Part shown: positions 10,409 to 21,751 of the stretch, in pieces | How the letters are laid out: each line of letters starts with the position of its first letter | Position numbering within the stretch: the first letter of the stretch is position 1 | From: Citrus sinensis | Lineage: Eukaryota; Streptophyta; Magnoliopsida; Sapindales; Rutaceae | Direction of reading: 5' to 3' | Assembly: GCF_022201045.2 (NCBI RefSeq) | Contig: NC_068559.1 | Coordinates: forward strand, 21,645,501 to 21,709,500 | DNA: 64,000 bases | The notes under the pieces: model-generated | Database searches by the model: none | The model's input: only the letters and a program-made list of their open reading frames with translations | Told to the model about the DNA's origin: nothing | Translations under genes and position numbers: made by a program

Positions 10409-12889
10409 TTAGTATTTGGCTTTTTTCGCTTGCAGGATAGTCGCAACAAATAGATTCTTGAAAATCATATGAGAAAGACAAGCAGCCCAAAAATAAAGTG
10501 CCTATATCTTTAAATTTATTAATTTTTATTTTTTAAAAAAAAATTGCTCTACCTTTTTTTTTTTCAAAACCTTAACTAAAATACTAAAATTGCAAAAATT
10601 AGGAACCTGTTCAGGATGATATTCTGAGTCCCATTTTCATTTTTATTTACTGAAAATAAGTTGAACAACTATTCGGTATAATGTTCTAATAAAATGAATT
10701 ATGAAATAAAAAATAAAGATTTTATTTTTGTTTAGTCAATAAGTTGAAGAATGACCTTTTTATGGTTTTGTTGAATTTCAAGAATGGAAGCCATTCTCTC
10801 ATCTTTATCTTAGTTTAGCGTCCATGGTAATTAAAATGGTTTTTGTATCAAATTGATAAGATTGAAACATCTAATGCTGCAATGGCTTTTGTGATTATTT
10901 TAAATTTGAAGTTAAAATTTGATAAAATTAATAAGTTTTATTGAGCAGAAGATGAGTGGAAGGACTTTTTCTTTGATTTTTAGCCGAACAAAAAGATAAA
11001 ATAAAATGTTCAAGGACTTATAAAAAAAAAAAAAGTCCTCATATTTTGCTTGTACCAATGAAACAGTAGTTGTGAAAAAGGATTAAAATAATTAAAATAA
11101 CTTTTTCAAATGAGATTTTTCTCTATACTTTATCATACCTTTTATTTGAAAATCTTTTTTCGTAAATAAGTTTACTGAAAATTTTTATTATTAAATGTAA
11201 TGAACAATAAAATTTTTTTATAAGTGTTTACTGTGTGATACCAAAAAATAAATTGACTCTATATAATTCATTGACATAAATATAAACTATATGTTTAAGG
11301 TAAAAAAAAAAGTTTCAATCCAATGCTATCGAACAAATATTACAGTTTTTATATTTAAAATATAAGTTTCAAAAACTCATACCGAACACATACTTATAGT
11401 CTTATATTTAGAATACTGGTTTCAAAAACATCATTTTTATTTTTATTTTTGTTCTATAAAAACATCAATTGACAATAACAAAGACAAATAATTGAAAATT
11501 TTAATAAGAATTAATCTAACTACTCTCTTTAAAAGGAAAAAAAATATCTAACTACACTCACTTTCTAAAAATATAAATACATATAATTACACTAAAACTC
11601 GTATAAATTTTTATTTTATCAAGTAAATATGTGATTAATATTTATTTATAAAATAAATATTAATTTTATAATCTCAACTCAATGGTCATACCAAGAGCAT
11701 ATTTAATTATTTTATTTTTAATCTACAATTGAGACGTCACACCCTAGAGTTAAAGCGGCTTTTATCATTTTGTTTTTTTTATTTAATTTCTATTTTTAAA
11801 ATAATTTTAGACCCTGTGAGCATCCAACGAATGATTTGCCAGTTTGGAGGAGTCCATGCATATGGGGCCCACTAGTTGTTTGACGATTGATTACGTCACA
11901 TGATTCCTGCCACATACGATTTTTATTGATTATCCACTCTTTACCCCTTTTTTTTATTTAGTAAATAATCCTCTTTACCCAACTACTCAGGCCTTTCTCG
12001 AGTGGCCAACGGTTCAAGCCCCGAGATGTATATAGAGATTTTCTTTTAATTATAGTATATAATTAAGTGAATATTATGTTTTATCTTTTAAAAAATGAGT
12101 AGAATAAATATTTTTTGAATAGTAATAAATTAGTTTCAGTAATTGACTGATTATAAATATCAGCTGTAATTTCATACAATATGAATTATAATTTGAGTGT
12201 TAATATCATATAATTAAAAATAAAAAATAATCTTCTTTACTTATTTCACTTCCAATTTCATGTTGATGCCCTTACATTATTGATTTATCTATATTTTTTT
12301 TATTTTACACATCTTTTTGGACTCTTCCTTTTGCTTTTTCTTTCTATAATGTTCCCAAATTTAATAGAGAAACAAAGCTATAAATGATCAACTTATTAGT
12401 TTGATAATTTACAAAGTCGCAATAGATGGTACTCATTTTCATCCCTAGATGAATGCAACATGGTCACGGACAAAATACATCGAGGTTCGGAAAGAATGTG
12501 GGCCTAAGGTATTTTTAGAAAGATTAGGGATTTAACTGAAATTCAATTCCTTTAAAATGTGAAGTTTACATTTTGCACCCTTTGAATTTACAGTTTTTAT
12601 TTATGGCATCTCAATTTGGCTTCTCCCGAATATGGTCCACGTTAAACCAAAATTATAATTGCACTACTAAATGTGATAGTGATGAAAAACTATTTGAAGT
12701 GGAAGGTTTGTGAGTTTCTATATTTTTTTAAGGATATATTTTAAGTATTATATAGATAAAAATTAACAATCTACCTAAGTAATCAAGCGAGCAATTTACA
12801 CTTCAGATCTCTTTTACATCAACGATTTATGTTTGGCAGTCTCAATTTGTCAATAACTAGATATATGTTATTACAGACTCAATTTGGGG
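10409..12889. other. AT-rich intergenic DNA of unit A
   Basis: No gene is seen. From about 11350 to 12810 it aligns with unit C 27955-29115. The part from about 9440 to 11350, which includes the fold-back MITE, is absent from unit C. Confidence 0.5.
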
Positions 12890-14060
12890 CATATTCTAGG
12901 GTAAGGAAACTGAAAATACCTATTTTCGAAGTTGAGGATGCCTATGAATGAGTGTATAGGGTAGAGCGCTATTTCTCCATCAATGGACTCTAAGAAAGGG
13001 AAAAATTGATGGCGGCGGCGTTATGTTTGGAGGGAAAGGCCCTTGTGCGGTTTCAATGGCGAGAACAACGATATCGTTAAGGTCATGAGGTGAGTATAAG
13101 GATTGGCTATTGGATAGGTTTTGGGCCACTCAAGAGGGAGATTTGTATGAATAGTTTTTTACTCTGACCTAGGATAGAACGATTATAGTTTGAGTTGCTA
13201 TCAGGGCATTGAAGGGGAATTCCATAGGTGGTATTGAAAGGCAATTTTATGAAGGGACTGAAGCCAGAAATCCGAGCCTTACTACGCTTGATAAGGCCGA
13301 GAGGGTTAGGGGAGTCAATGCAGTTGGCACAAATGGCTAAGGATAAGAACACAGTAGAACATGTTAATAGGAGCAATTCAATCGATTTTTCATACCAAAA
13401 CAGCATGCCATTGGTAGGATAGAAAACCCAGACTTTAGGGTTTAAACGAGAGCTCCAAAGTACACCACTGGGAGACCAGAAAATGCAAATGGTGGATTTA
13501 AAGAGAGATTCCCAAAGGGATCGGGATAGTGGGGCACGACATGGGGTGACTTTCAAACGCCTCATGGAGACAGAGATTCAGGATAAGAGGGTGAAGGGGT
13601 TGTGTTTTGATGTAATGAGAAATTTTCACAAGGGCATCGATGTAAGGATAAATCACTACAAGTCCTAACTGTGTGTGATGAGGAAGAAGGCCGGGAAGAA
13701 GCCGAGGAAGAAGACGCAACAGTTTCCAAGATTTCACCTTGAGGACGAGGTGTCTTTTTGAGAGGGGAGTAATGTTAGACCAAAGAAAACTAAGGTGCAA
13801 TTACAAGGAGGCAGGGGCACTTTAGTAATCTTAGGGGCATAGACAGTTTAATAATTTTATTATTAATTAGGGTTCAGGTATAAATAAGAGATAATGGAGT
13901 CACTTAAGATTTATGTTGGGTTTTGTCTAGTGTTAAGAATAATTAAGAGTTTGGGAGAGATTGACTTACCTCTTGTAGGTCAAGATTGTTATTTATTTTT
14001 ATCAATCAATAAAAAATCAACCCTAATTTAACTCTAAGTCATATCATAACGGAATTTGTG
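12890..14060 (+). mobile_element. Internally deleted Ty3/gypsy retrotransposon relic (gag plus 3' LTR)
   Basis: The region from about 12895 to 13440 translates in broken frames to a gypsy-type gag: KLEIPIFEVEDAYEW, AALCLEGKALVRFQW, then LKGNFMKGLKPEIRALLRL and RPRGLGESMQLAQMAKDKN. Several stops interrupt it. After a jump, 13725-13760 resembles the end of a pol reading frame (HLEDEV). A polypurine stretch (GAGAGGGGAGTAA) follows, then an LTR beginning TGTTAGAC at 13773 and ending near 14055. Protease, reverse transcriptase and integrase are missing and no 5' LTR is seen. The relic fills the junction between units A and B. Confidence 0.75.
13773..14055 (+). repeat. 3' LTR of the gypsy relic (right end approximate)
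   Basis: It starts with TGTTAGAC directly after a polypurine tract and runs into AT-rich DNA ending near TCATATCATAAC. The right end is estimated because the VHA-H homology begins soon after, at about 14102, and no second LTR is available for comparison. Confidence 0.55.
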
Positions 14061-14101
14061 CTATTGACCTCTTCTTTTTTCCCTTTTCCTTCTTCTTGTA
14101 A

Positions 14102-16041
14102 CAACTTCTTTACGAAACATGTCTCTGCGTCTGGCTCTTGTCTTACTATGAACCTGCAGTGGAGTACTTGGCAACTAATAGAACCCTACCACGACTAATA
14201 GATGTTGTTAATGTTAAGAGTTCCACAAAGGAGAAGGTGAGATCTGGTTTCTTGGTAGTATTTAATGTTAGCAAAGGCTCACTGCTGCACAAGATGAGTG
14301 TCATCCACTTGAATACTATTAACTTGTTATACATACGTATATTTAAATATATTTATATTGGCTTGTGCTAGAAATACGCTATTTTCTTATCCAAAAGAAT
14401 ACGTTCTTTTGTTCATATGGTTATTAAGATAGGCATATCCTGCTAGGTTGTCAGGGTGGTGGTCTTGATCCTTAGAAACTTGCTTCCCAAAGGTAATTTT
14501 GCTGCTCAGATGATAGACCTTGGACTACCTCAAGTTGTTCAAAGTTTAAAAGCACAAGCATGGAGTGATGAGGTAAGAGAAGTTGCTCGCTGTTTAGTTT
14601 TTCTTTTTCGGCTGATTGCATAATTATTTAGTTAATAGATTGAGTAAAATTAGGGGAGCTGATGGCGCTGTTTGCTACTGATTGGTGCATTTGGTGATCA
14701 TTTTATATGGATTAAAATTTTACCTCGGCTTCTGTTAAGTATAGTGTGGTAGAATAGTCAGTTGCTTGTGTGATGACAAAAACTACTGTTATTTTGTTCA
14801 TTATATGAATATTAGTGTTATTTTGGTGATAATTGATGATAGAAGGTATGCTTACCTGAGTCTTTTTACCCCATACTTGGGATCGGCTAGTCAATTATGA
14901 TTTTGATACCGTTACGCCCTATTATTCCTTTGTTCAGCATGGAATAATTTTGTTTCAATCCACACTTTGATTGAAGCTCTGGCCGGCGAAAGTGCTGACT
15001 ACTATTGCACGGACCTACACTATCTTTGACAACTTTAAGACATTTATCCTAGGACAATGTTACCTATAATGGCTGACAAATGCCTGCTTTATTTAATTCT
15101 CAAGCACCTGTCATCTGAGCAATGTTAAATCAATTAATTGTGCCTTTTTTATTACCACATATTTTCTTTGGCCTTGAACCATCCAATTTTGCCAAGGGTT
15201 GACTCTTTTTCCTCATGATGAACTGAAGCTGTATATTGCTTTTGTGGAATCTTGGCATCCAACACTAAATTAAGATTTCAGCCTTCAAACTTATAATGCA
15301 AGATATTAGATTGTGTTTGGGTGGCTCCTGAATAGTGCCAAAAAGAATGAGTCTTGGCCACCATTGCTGAATTTTGTTTAACCTTTAACACAATGATGAC
15401 TTCATCTTGCTACATTTACATATAATAGATTTCATTATCTTCTTAGGATTTACTGGAGGGTCTGAATCAACTGGAAGAAGGTTTGAAGGATAATACTAAG
15501 AGATTGAGTTCTTTGGACAAGTAAATGCAAGAAGTCCTCCTTGGCCATCTCGACTGGTTCCCCATGCACAAAGATCCCCTATTCTGGCGTGATAATATCA
15601 CAAACTTCGAAGAAAATGATTTCCAGGTATTTCTTTTCCCCATGGACGGTGTTTCTAGTTTTTATTTTTCATTTTTTCTGCTTTAACTTCACTGAATGAC
15701 TCCTGCTAATATCTGTATCGTCTCGTTCAGCATCATTTTGTATAAATAACTACAAAGTTTCTGTAATACTAATGGATAATCTTCTCTCTCAGATTCTAAG
15801 GGTCCTCTTAACAATTTTGCATACATCCAGTGATCCACGAGCTCTTGCTGTCGCTTGCTTTGATCTGTCACAGTTTATCCAGTACCATCCAGCTGGGCGG
15901 GTCATTGTGACGGACCTCAAAGCCAAGGAACGGGTGATGAAATTGATGAACCATGAGAACACCGAGGTTACCAAGAGCGCCTTACTCTGCATCCAAAGGC
16001 TTTTCCTAGGCGCAAAGTACGCGAGCTTTTTGCAGGCCTGA
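14102..16041 (+). pseudogene. VHA-H: VHA-H pseudogene, unit B
   Basis: Four exons can be traced: 14102-14236 ([24 protein letters not shown]..., one exon further upstream than the window shows in unit A), 14447-14572, 15447-15626 and 15793-16041. Exon 15447-15626 has an in-frame TAA at 15522-15524, where unit A reads Tyr-Lys, so the last exon cannot be reached. The first exon contains a 6-bp insertion giving VVNVKSS. The 5' part of the gene is missing; homology stops abruptly next to the gypsy relic. Splice sites and the last exon are otherwise almost unchanged from unit A, so the copy is recent. A transcript is possible but would not make a full subunit H. Confidence 0.85.
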
Positions 16042-16514
16042 ATTCTCTTTCTATGGGGTCCAGTATTGTTTACAAAGGAAATGCTTGTAATGATTTGATT
16101 CCAGTTTGGCTGGTTAGGTTTATTTATTTATCAATCATTGGAGGAGTTTATGAATCAGGGGAACTCGTCTGTTGGATTTTTTTAAGTACTGTGAAGAATT
16201 AGTTGATTTTTTACCATATTTTGGAAATTTATTTTGTTTTTGAGACGAGGAATAAATTGATACCATCTGTACTGACCTTTGATATGAAAACTACTCGAGC
16301 GCATGATATATATCTGTTTTTGTTCATTTCTGTATCTTGCTGCTGACTGAAGCTGGATTTTCAGGCTCGTTATTATCATCTATTCTTTTGAAGTTGCAAA
16401 ATGAATTCTCAATATTTTCAGGGGAAATGCTTATAATTAGCGCGGAATTAAACATTGGTTGTGAACTGTATACTTCCAAAAGGCAATTTATTTCCATTGA
16501 TTTGAGTAAACTAA

Positions 16515-16787
16515 GGGTACGTTTGGGATTGAGGTGCTGTAGCTTTTAATCTACAGCTGCTATGAAAAAAAAACTGTAATTATGAAACAAAAGTTAATTA
16601 TATATACTAAATATAAATTTTAAATAATAATTTTGATAAAATTATTAAAGATATAATAAATTTTGTATTATACAAGTGAAAAATCATATCAATATAGCTT
16701 AAAAGCTACATTGGTTAGTGTTTACCAAACACTTTAGTGCTGTAGCTTTTAAGCTACAACTGCCCAACTTCAATCCCAAACGCACCC
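16515..16787. mobile_element. PIF/Harbinger-type (Tourist-like) MITE, 273 bp
   Basis: The terminal inverted repeats read GGGTACGTTTGGGATTGA and, at the other end, TCAATCCCAAACGCACCC. The flanks are a 3-bp duplication TAA (16512-16514 and 16788-16790), typical of PIF/Harbinger. Unit A preserves the empty site near 2111 with a single TAA, which proves insertion after the A/B duplication. It is non-coding. A truncated relative is at about 58313-58500. Confidence 0.92.
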
Positions 16788-16910
16788 TAAATCTCCGTGA
16801 TGGTAGCACTTATTTAATCACTTATTAAAGAATTCTGTGAAAATTTGATGATTGCTGTTGAAAACATTTACTAATTGTAAATGCGTTAAAAATTAATACA
16901 ATATTGAGAA

Positions 16911-16963
16911 TTCAAACAGCTCATCTTCTTGCCGCTTTCACCCTTCCTTCTTCGTTTGCCGTC
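16911..16963 (+). pseudogene. Fragment of exon 1 of the Cys/His-rich gene, unit B
   Basis: About 50 bp match exon 1 of the gene at 2461 (the stretch coding NSSSSCRFHPSFFVCRR). The start codon region and the splice donor are deleted. The homologous intron continues to about 18055, but exon 2 is absent: the sequence jumps to the DNA that follows the gene in unit A. This copy cannot be functional. Confidence 0.8.
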
Positions 16964-19030
16964 ATTTCGCATACACTTTTCTTCAATTTAATTTTTTTAT
17001 TTTTTTCTCATGTACCCTTGTGATTCTTTTGCATTCTTTATTGGATGTTATTAATTATTATAAAAAAAATTCTAAAAAATAAATAAAATTCACGGCAGCT
17101 AGGAGTTGAACGAAACTCTGAGTCCAGTCCTGTTTGGTAGGATTCTTTGATTTACAAAGCATCGAGTAATCAGATTTGCTGGGCATTCATTTTGCTTTGT
17201 TATGTTTCCATGTATCAATTTTCATTTAATTTGGGTTTGTTTATTTTTGGATGACTTAGAAATCCTAATGTACAACGGCAATAATTAGATGCCGTTAAAT
17301 AATTATTCCATTAGCCAGCTGGTTAATTGTTTCAGGAGTTCATGCTGAGACTTGTTTTACCACGCCATCCGTACAATAATCTAATGAAGTCCGGCCACTT
17401 ACATATTTATTTTTGAAAACTACCGGACAAGTTGATAATTACATTTAATACATGCATCCATAATGTCTTCAGTTTGGCTGTACAATAATTGGACAAGTTG
17501 ATAATTACACATGCACCGCAACTACTGATGGCATACCATTACCATGTATTACTAACAAATCAACTGATTTTGTATTAATCTTCTGTTTTTCTTATAGTAT
17601 GAGTAAACCGTAGGTGGTAGTATTGTTTGCATATTGAAGAAAGCTCATTTATGGTAGGATTTGTAATTGTTTTGTGTGGCAAATGGTCCTTTTTGTCTGC
17701 CTTCAAATATCTGGGTTGAAGGGGACAGAATTTTAAGAAGTGGAACTGTTGATAACAAAGCTAAAAGCTGAAAGTTTCTCATTCTTGTTTCCTGGATTTT
17801 TCAGTTCATACCAAATCTACTTTTTGAGGTTCATTATTCATTTCCTTTAATTTTTCGTCATTAGGTTTCTACTGCATTGTAATGCTGCACACAAGGTTAG
17901 ACTCCTTGCAAGGCACTCTATTCACTTACTAATTTCGCCCTGGGGGCTGTTTTTTGTGTTGGGGCGGGGGGTGGTGTGGGGGGGTGTTGTGGAGGTTCGT
18001 TTATGGACGCTTTTTGATATTGTGGGATCTGTGTCTGGGTGTGATTGCACAAAATTTGTAGATATCTCCATGTCTCCTCCATTGACACACATCATTCCCC
18101 ACTGTTCTACCATTATATAATTCAGGTCTTTCATCAGTTTATCTCCTCAATTTTGAACATTTATTATTATTATTATTATTTTTTCCTGGGGTTGATCTGG
18201 CATGAATCAGACAAGTGCTGCTATGGCCAAACTTTCCCGGGATGGTAAATCTCAACCCTTTTGCAGAACTCTTAACTTCTGAAATTAGTAGGTCTATGAA
18301 ATTTGAAGAGCATATGCTGGAAGCCATTGCCTTCCCACATCTGAAGTAAAGAGTAATGCTACTTTGACAGAAATTGGTTTACAAAATTTTGACAAACTTA
18401 TGAAAGACTAAATTACCTTTCAGTTTATTTATAAATTGCGGATGATAATAAAACAGGGGATGATGATTTAGGGTTTTACATATTTTTGTCAAACTGCTAG
18501 ACAACTAAGCTAAAATTATCAATTTTATGTTGTGTTAGTAAATAATCAATAATGATTTTTGCAATACGAAATAATTAATATTTTGTTTAGGCAATTTTAA
18601 AAATGTGATAACAATTTTAAAGAATAAATAATTATCTCAAATAACTAAAAAATATATATTAAATCCTTAAATTAACAAATATATTTTTGTAAAAAACTTA
18701 TAAATATTTTTATGTGGAGCCAAGACCAAGTTATTTAAGTTGGGAACTAAAAATTTTATTATAATATAAAGTTTATTCTTATTTATAATTTGTCCAAATT
18801 AAAGTTAAATTTTTTTTATAACTATGAAAGAGTTATTTCTATATAGATTATCACTATAAATATAGAGTCACTATAAACAAGATTTTACGATATTGATTCA
18901 TAATCAATCATCCCTCATAATAAGCACAAGAATGACAAGTTTTGAGTCTCAAATAAATTCAACCACTTACACGTGAAGCAAACGAAACAAGAAGAATCTT
19001 AAGAAAAAAACACTCACCAGCACGCAAGGT
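16964..19030. other. Remaining intron and 3' flank of the broken Cys/His-rich gene, unit B
   Basis: It aligns with unit A 2640-3830 and 4135-5510, with deletions, including a missing piece that contained exon 2. A G-rich tract (17940-17990) and an ATT microsatellite (about 18162-18180) are variable relative to unit A. I see no gene. Confidence 0.55.
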
Positions 19031-21751
19031 TCAATCCGGGCTTAGCCCCTCTAACCACAGTTCGTCAAGAGATTGGAAACAGAGACGAAAAGCATTTTGA
19101 GTGGCTTCATCCTTCCATTGAAGCCCTCTCCACCAGTATTCACCTCCACGAATAAGAATTCTACGCCCATTTGCACTATTTGAATCGAGTGGAAGCTTCT
19201 TAAGCGAATCGCAACCCCGAAATTCCAATTCTTTCAGACGTGGGAGAGGCAAGGGCTTCCAGTAAATGCTCTTCAAATTGCGCAGTCGCTCTAACCGAAG
19301 ACGCTGGAGTTTTGCAAAAGGGCTGCTTATTATTCCCGTCATCTCAGGAATGTCATCAAACTCTCCAGCACTGATTATTTCTTCCATGTCATTGCAATAG
19401 CGTACGGAAATAGACTTGAGGTTTGGAGCAAAAACGAGGAATGTCAAGTGTTTCAAATTTCTGCAACTGTCTACGGTAACTTCCTCAAGGCTGCGGAAAA
19501 CATAAGGTTGGCGCGATTTTTGTACCATATCTTTGTAGTCAATCCTCAGTCCCCCAGGCCAATCACAACCAACAAAGGATAATGTATTGAGCTGCTCTAG
19601 ATCTGCTAAATCTGCAACATCGATCGACTCCTCCCTATCGAACTCATCGAGCAAGAGAGCTTGGGTACAACTTCGTAACTTCTGTGAGCTCAAAAATGTT
19701 TGGTAAGCCTTAAAACTCCTGAAGGTGATCTCCAGTACCTCTAAATATTTCAAACCGAGCAATTCCTCTGCTACATTCTCATGCCAAGAGCTAGACAGTC
19801 CGTAAGGTGATCTAACACCAATAGCAAACATTCTCAACACACGTAACCTTGAAAAATTAGATAACAGTTGCTGTGGAACTACAACTAACTCTTTTGCCCA
19901 GTCCAAATTCAAACATTTAAGATTTACCAACGCTTTTAACTCTTCTGGTAACTCTACAACGCTTGTTTTTGAAATATCAAGGAGTTGTAGTGAAACCAAC
20001 TTTGAGATCCCCATTGGTAACTGCCGTAGCGTTTCATTATCTGACATCTTCAAAACTGTTAGACAAGACATAGACTGGAAGAAGCCACCGGTGATCGTCC
20101 TCAACGGATTACGGTTAAGAAACAAAGTAAGAAGATGAGGGCATGTCGGAACAGTTGGTAGATTATCAATTGAATTTCTCATCAATGATAATCTTCTCAC
20201 AATTTCCCATCCTCTGACATCTGCAGGTGCCTCCGTTAATCCGGAACCTGCATAAACCAAAAAGCCCTCCTTCTCCTTCTCAATCTCACAAGTTATCCAC
20301 AATGCCATATCGCGGACGACGTCATGCATTTTTACTTGATCATCTTCTACCTCTTCCAATAAACATGCATGAACAAGAGTGCCCACGATATAGTATCCTC
20401 GGTTTTGTGTGCCAAACTTGTCTTCTTCCAAAAACCCCTCGCACATCCAGCAATCAATCAAGTCTCTTTTATCTATGCCGTAATCTTCCGGATATAAACA
20501 ACAATATAAGAAACAAGATCTGATTGCATCGCTTGGCAAGCAATCATAACTGAATTTTAAAAGAGGATATACCTCCTTTCCCAAACCTGCAAATTCGGAA
20601 GCTGATCTTCTTAAAACTTCAATCGCATATCTCCATTCTTCAGGAGTCTTTTTGTAGGCCATGGCTCGACCAATAGTAATAAGCGCGAGCGGCAATCCAC
20701 CGCACTCATTTGCCACAGTTTGAGCTAGTTCAGGAATACTATGATGACTCTCAATAGTTTCTTCCCCAACTTTCTCTCGAAATAGCTCCCAAGCATCCTC
20801 ATCGGATAAGCATTCCACTTTGAACTTCCTTCGAGCTTCCATACCGCCACAAACATCAACGAAACGGGTTGTAAATACCACTGCACTATTTTTTGGAAGA
20901 GGGACGCCTACCTTCTTTAGATCAACCCGCTCCCATAGATCATCCAACAACAAAACAAACTTCTTCTTGCTTAAAGTCTTGAAGATGTCCTGAGCTTTCT
21001 CTTCGAGACTTCTGTCCTTCCATGAATCAGTATATAGACCTATCTTTTTCCCGATAGTTTCTTGAATTTTTTCAAGCTGCAGGTCTTTTGACACCACAAC
21101 CCAAATCACAGAATCAAAATCTGTTGGATTATCAACAAATTTATTATTGATTTGGGTTAACAGTGTAGTTTTACCGACACCGCCCATGCCGTATAGGCCA
21201 ATTATACCAGCTGCAGGTTCTTGTACAAGACATCTCCAAACTTGTTCAAGTTGTGATTGCAAGCCTACCACCGTTGGCTCAGTAGGTCTTTCATCTGCAA
21301 CAGATATTAATTCTGGAGCTGCCGCGGCCACCTCTTCAAAAACTCCTTCGCCCTTTAAGGCCTTCACATCTCGCAGCATTTTAGCAACTTTTCTACCAAA
21401 CTTGTAGCTTGACTTGCAGTTCCTGGAGCAGTAGCCTCCAAGACACAATTTGTCAATTTCCTGAGAGACACCATCTCTTCCCATGAGTTCATCAACTTCA
21501 GTTTTAAGAGTCTCCACCCTCGAAAGCCAAACCTGCACTTGGTTCAGCCTCTTCATTTTGTGTTGGTGTTCAGAATTGAGGACCCTCGTCATCACATCAT
21601 TCTTTGCAGCGATTAGTTGTTCCAATTCAGTCTCCAAGGCAACAACATTATCTTTGAGGTCAGTTATATAAGCAGCTTTGCCGAGAGTGCAGTCTAGGCA
21701 ACGATTGAACATTGCGCCAACATCGCAAGAGATTTGCAAAATGTTACCCAT
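19031..21751 (-). CDS. CC-NBS-LRR disease resistance protein (RPS5/RFL1-like), copy B
   Basis: This is an intronless ORF of 906 residues from the MGNILQISCD start at 21751; an upstream in-frame ATG at 21796 would add 15 residues. It is very similar to copy A through the coiled coil and NB-ARC region, with P-loop GMGGVGKTTLL, LLLDDLW, CGGLPLAL and VKMHDVVRDMALW all present. Differences concentrate in the LRRs, for example LQRLRLERLRNLKS against LQRLELWGLVRLKS in copy A, and a 3-residue length difference near RSPYGLSSSWHE. The C-terminus ends LDELWLEGLSPD, which I take as the ancestral end because copy A carries a duplication there. The protein is probably an active immune receptor with a specificity different from copy A. 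The ligand is unknown. Confidence 0.93.
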   Translation of the reverse strand: MGNILQISCDVGAMFNRCLDCTLGKAAYITDLKDNVVALETELEQLIAAKNDVMTRVLNSEHQHKMKRLNQVQVWLSRVETLKTEVDELMGRDGVSQEIDKLCLGGYCSRNCKSSYKFGRKVAKMLRDVKALKGEGVFEEVAAAAPELISVADERPTEPTVVGLQSQLEQVWRCLVQEPAAGIIGLYGMGGVGKTTLLTQINNKFVDNPTDFDSVIWVVVSKDLQLEKIQETIGKKIGLYTDSWKDRSLEEKAQDIFKTLSKKKFVLLLDDLWERVDLKKVGVPLPKNSAVVFTTRFVDVCGGMEARRKFKVECLSDEDAWELFREKVGEETIESHHSIPELAQTVANECGGLPLALITIGRAMAYKKTPEEWRYAIEVLRRSASEFAGLGKEVYPLLKFSYDCLPSDAIRSCFLYCCLYPEDYGIDKRDLIDCWMCEGFLEEDKFGTQNRGYYIVGTLVHACLLEEVEDDQVKMHDVVRDMALWITCEIEKEKEGFLVYAGSGLTEAPADVRGWEIVRRLSLMRNSIDNLPTVPTCPHLLTLFLNRNPLRTITGGFFQSMSCLTVLKMSDNETLRQLPMGISKLVSLQLLDISKTSVVELPEELKALVNLKCLNLDWAKELVVVPQQLLSNFSRLRVLRMFAIGVRSPYGLSSSWHENVAEELLGLKYLEVLEITFRSFKAYQTFLSSQKLRSCTQALLLDEFDREESIDVADLADLEQLNTLSFVGCDWPGGLRIDYKDMVQKSRQPYVFRSLEEVTVDSCRNLKHLTFLVFAPNLKSISVRYCNDMEEIISAGEFDDIPEMTGIISSPFAKLQRLRLERLRNLKSIYWKPLPLPRLKELEFRGCDSLKKLPLDSNSANGRRILIRGGEYWWRGLQWKDEATQNAFRLCFQSLDELWLEGLSPD

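Noticed and set aside
13107..13800. 152- and 100-codon minus-strand ORFs
   Set aside because: Antisense to the gypsy gag relic and its pol end.
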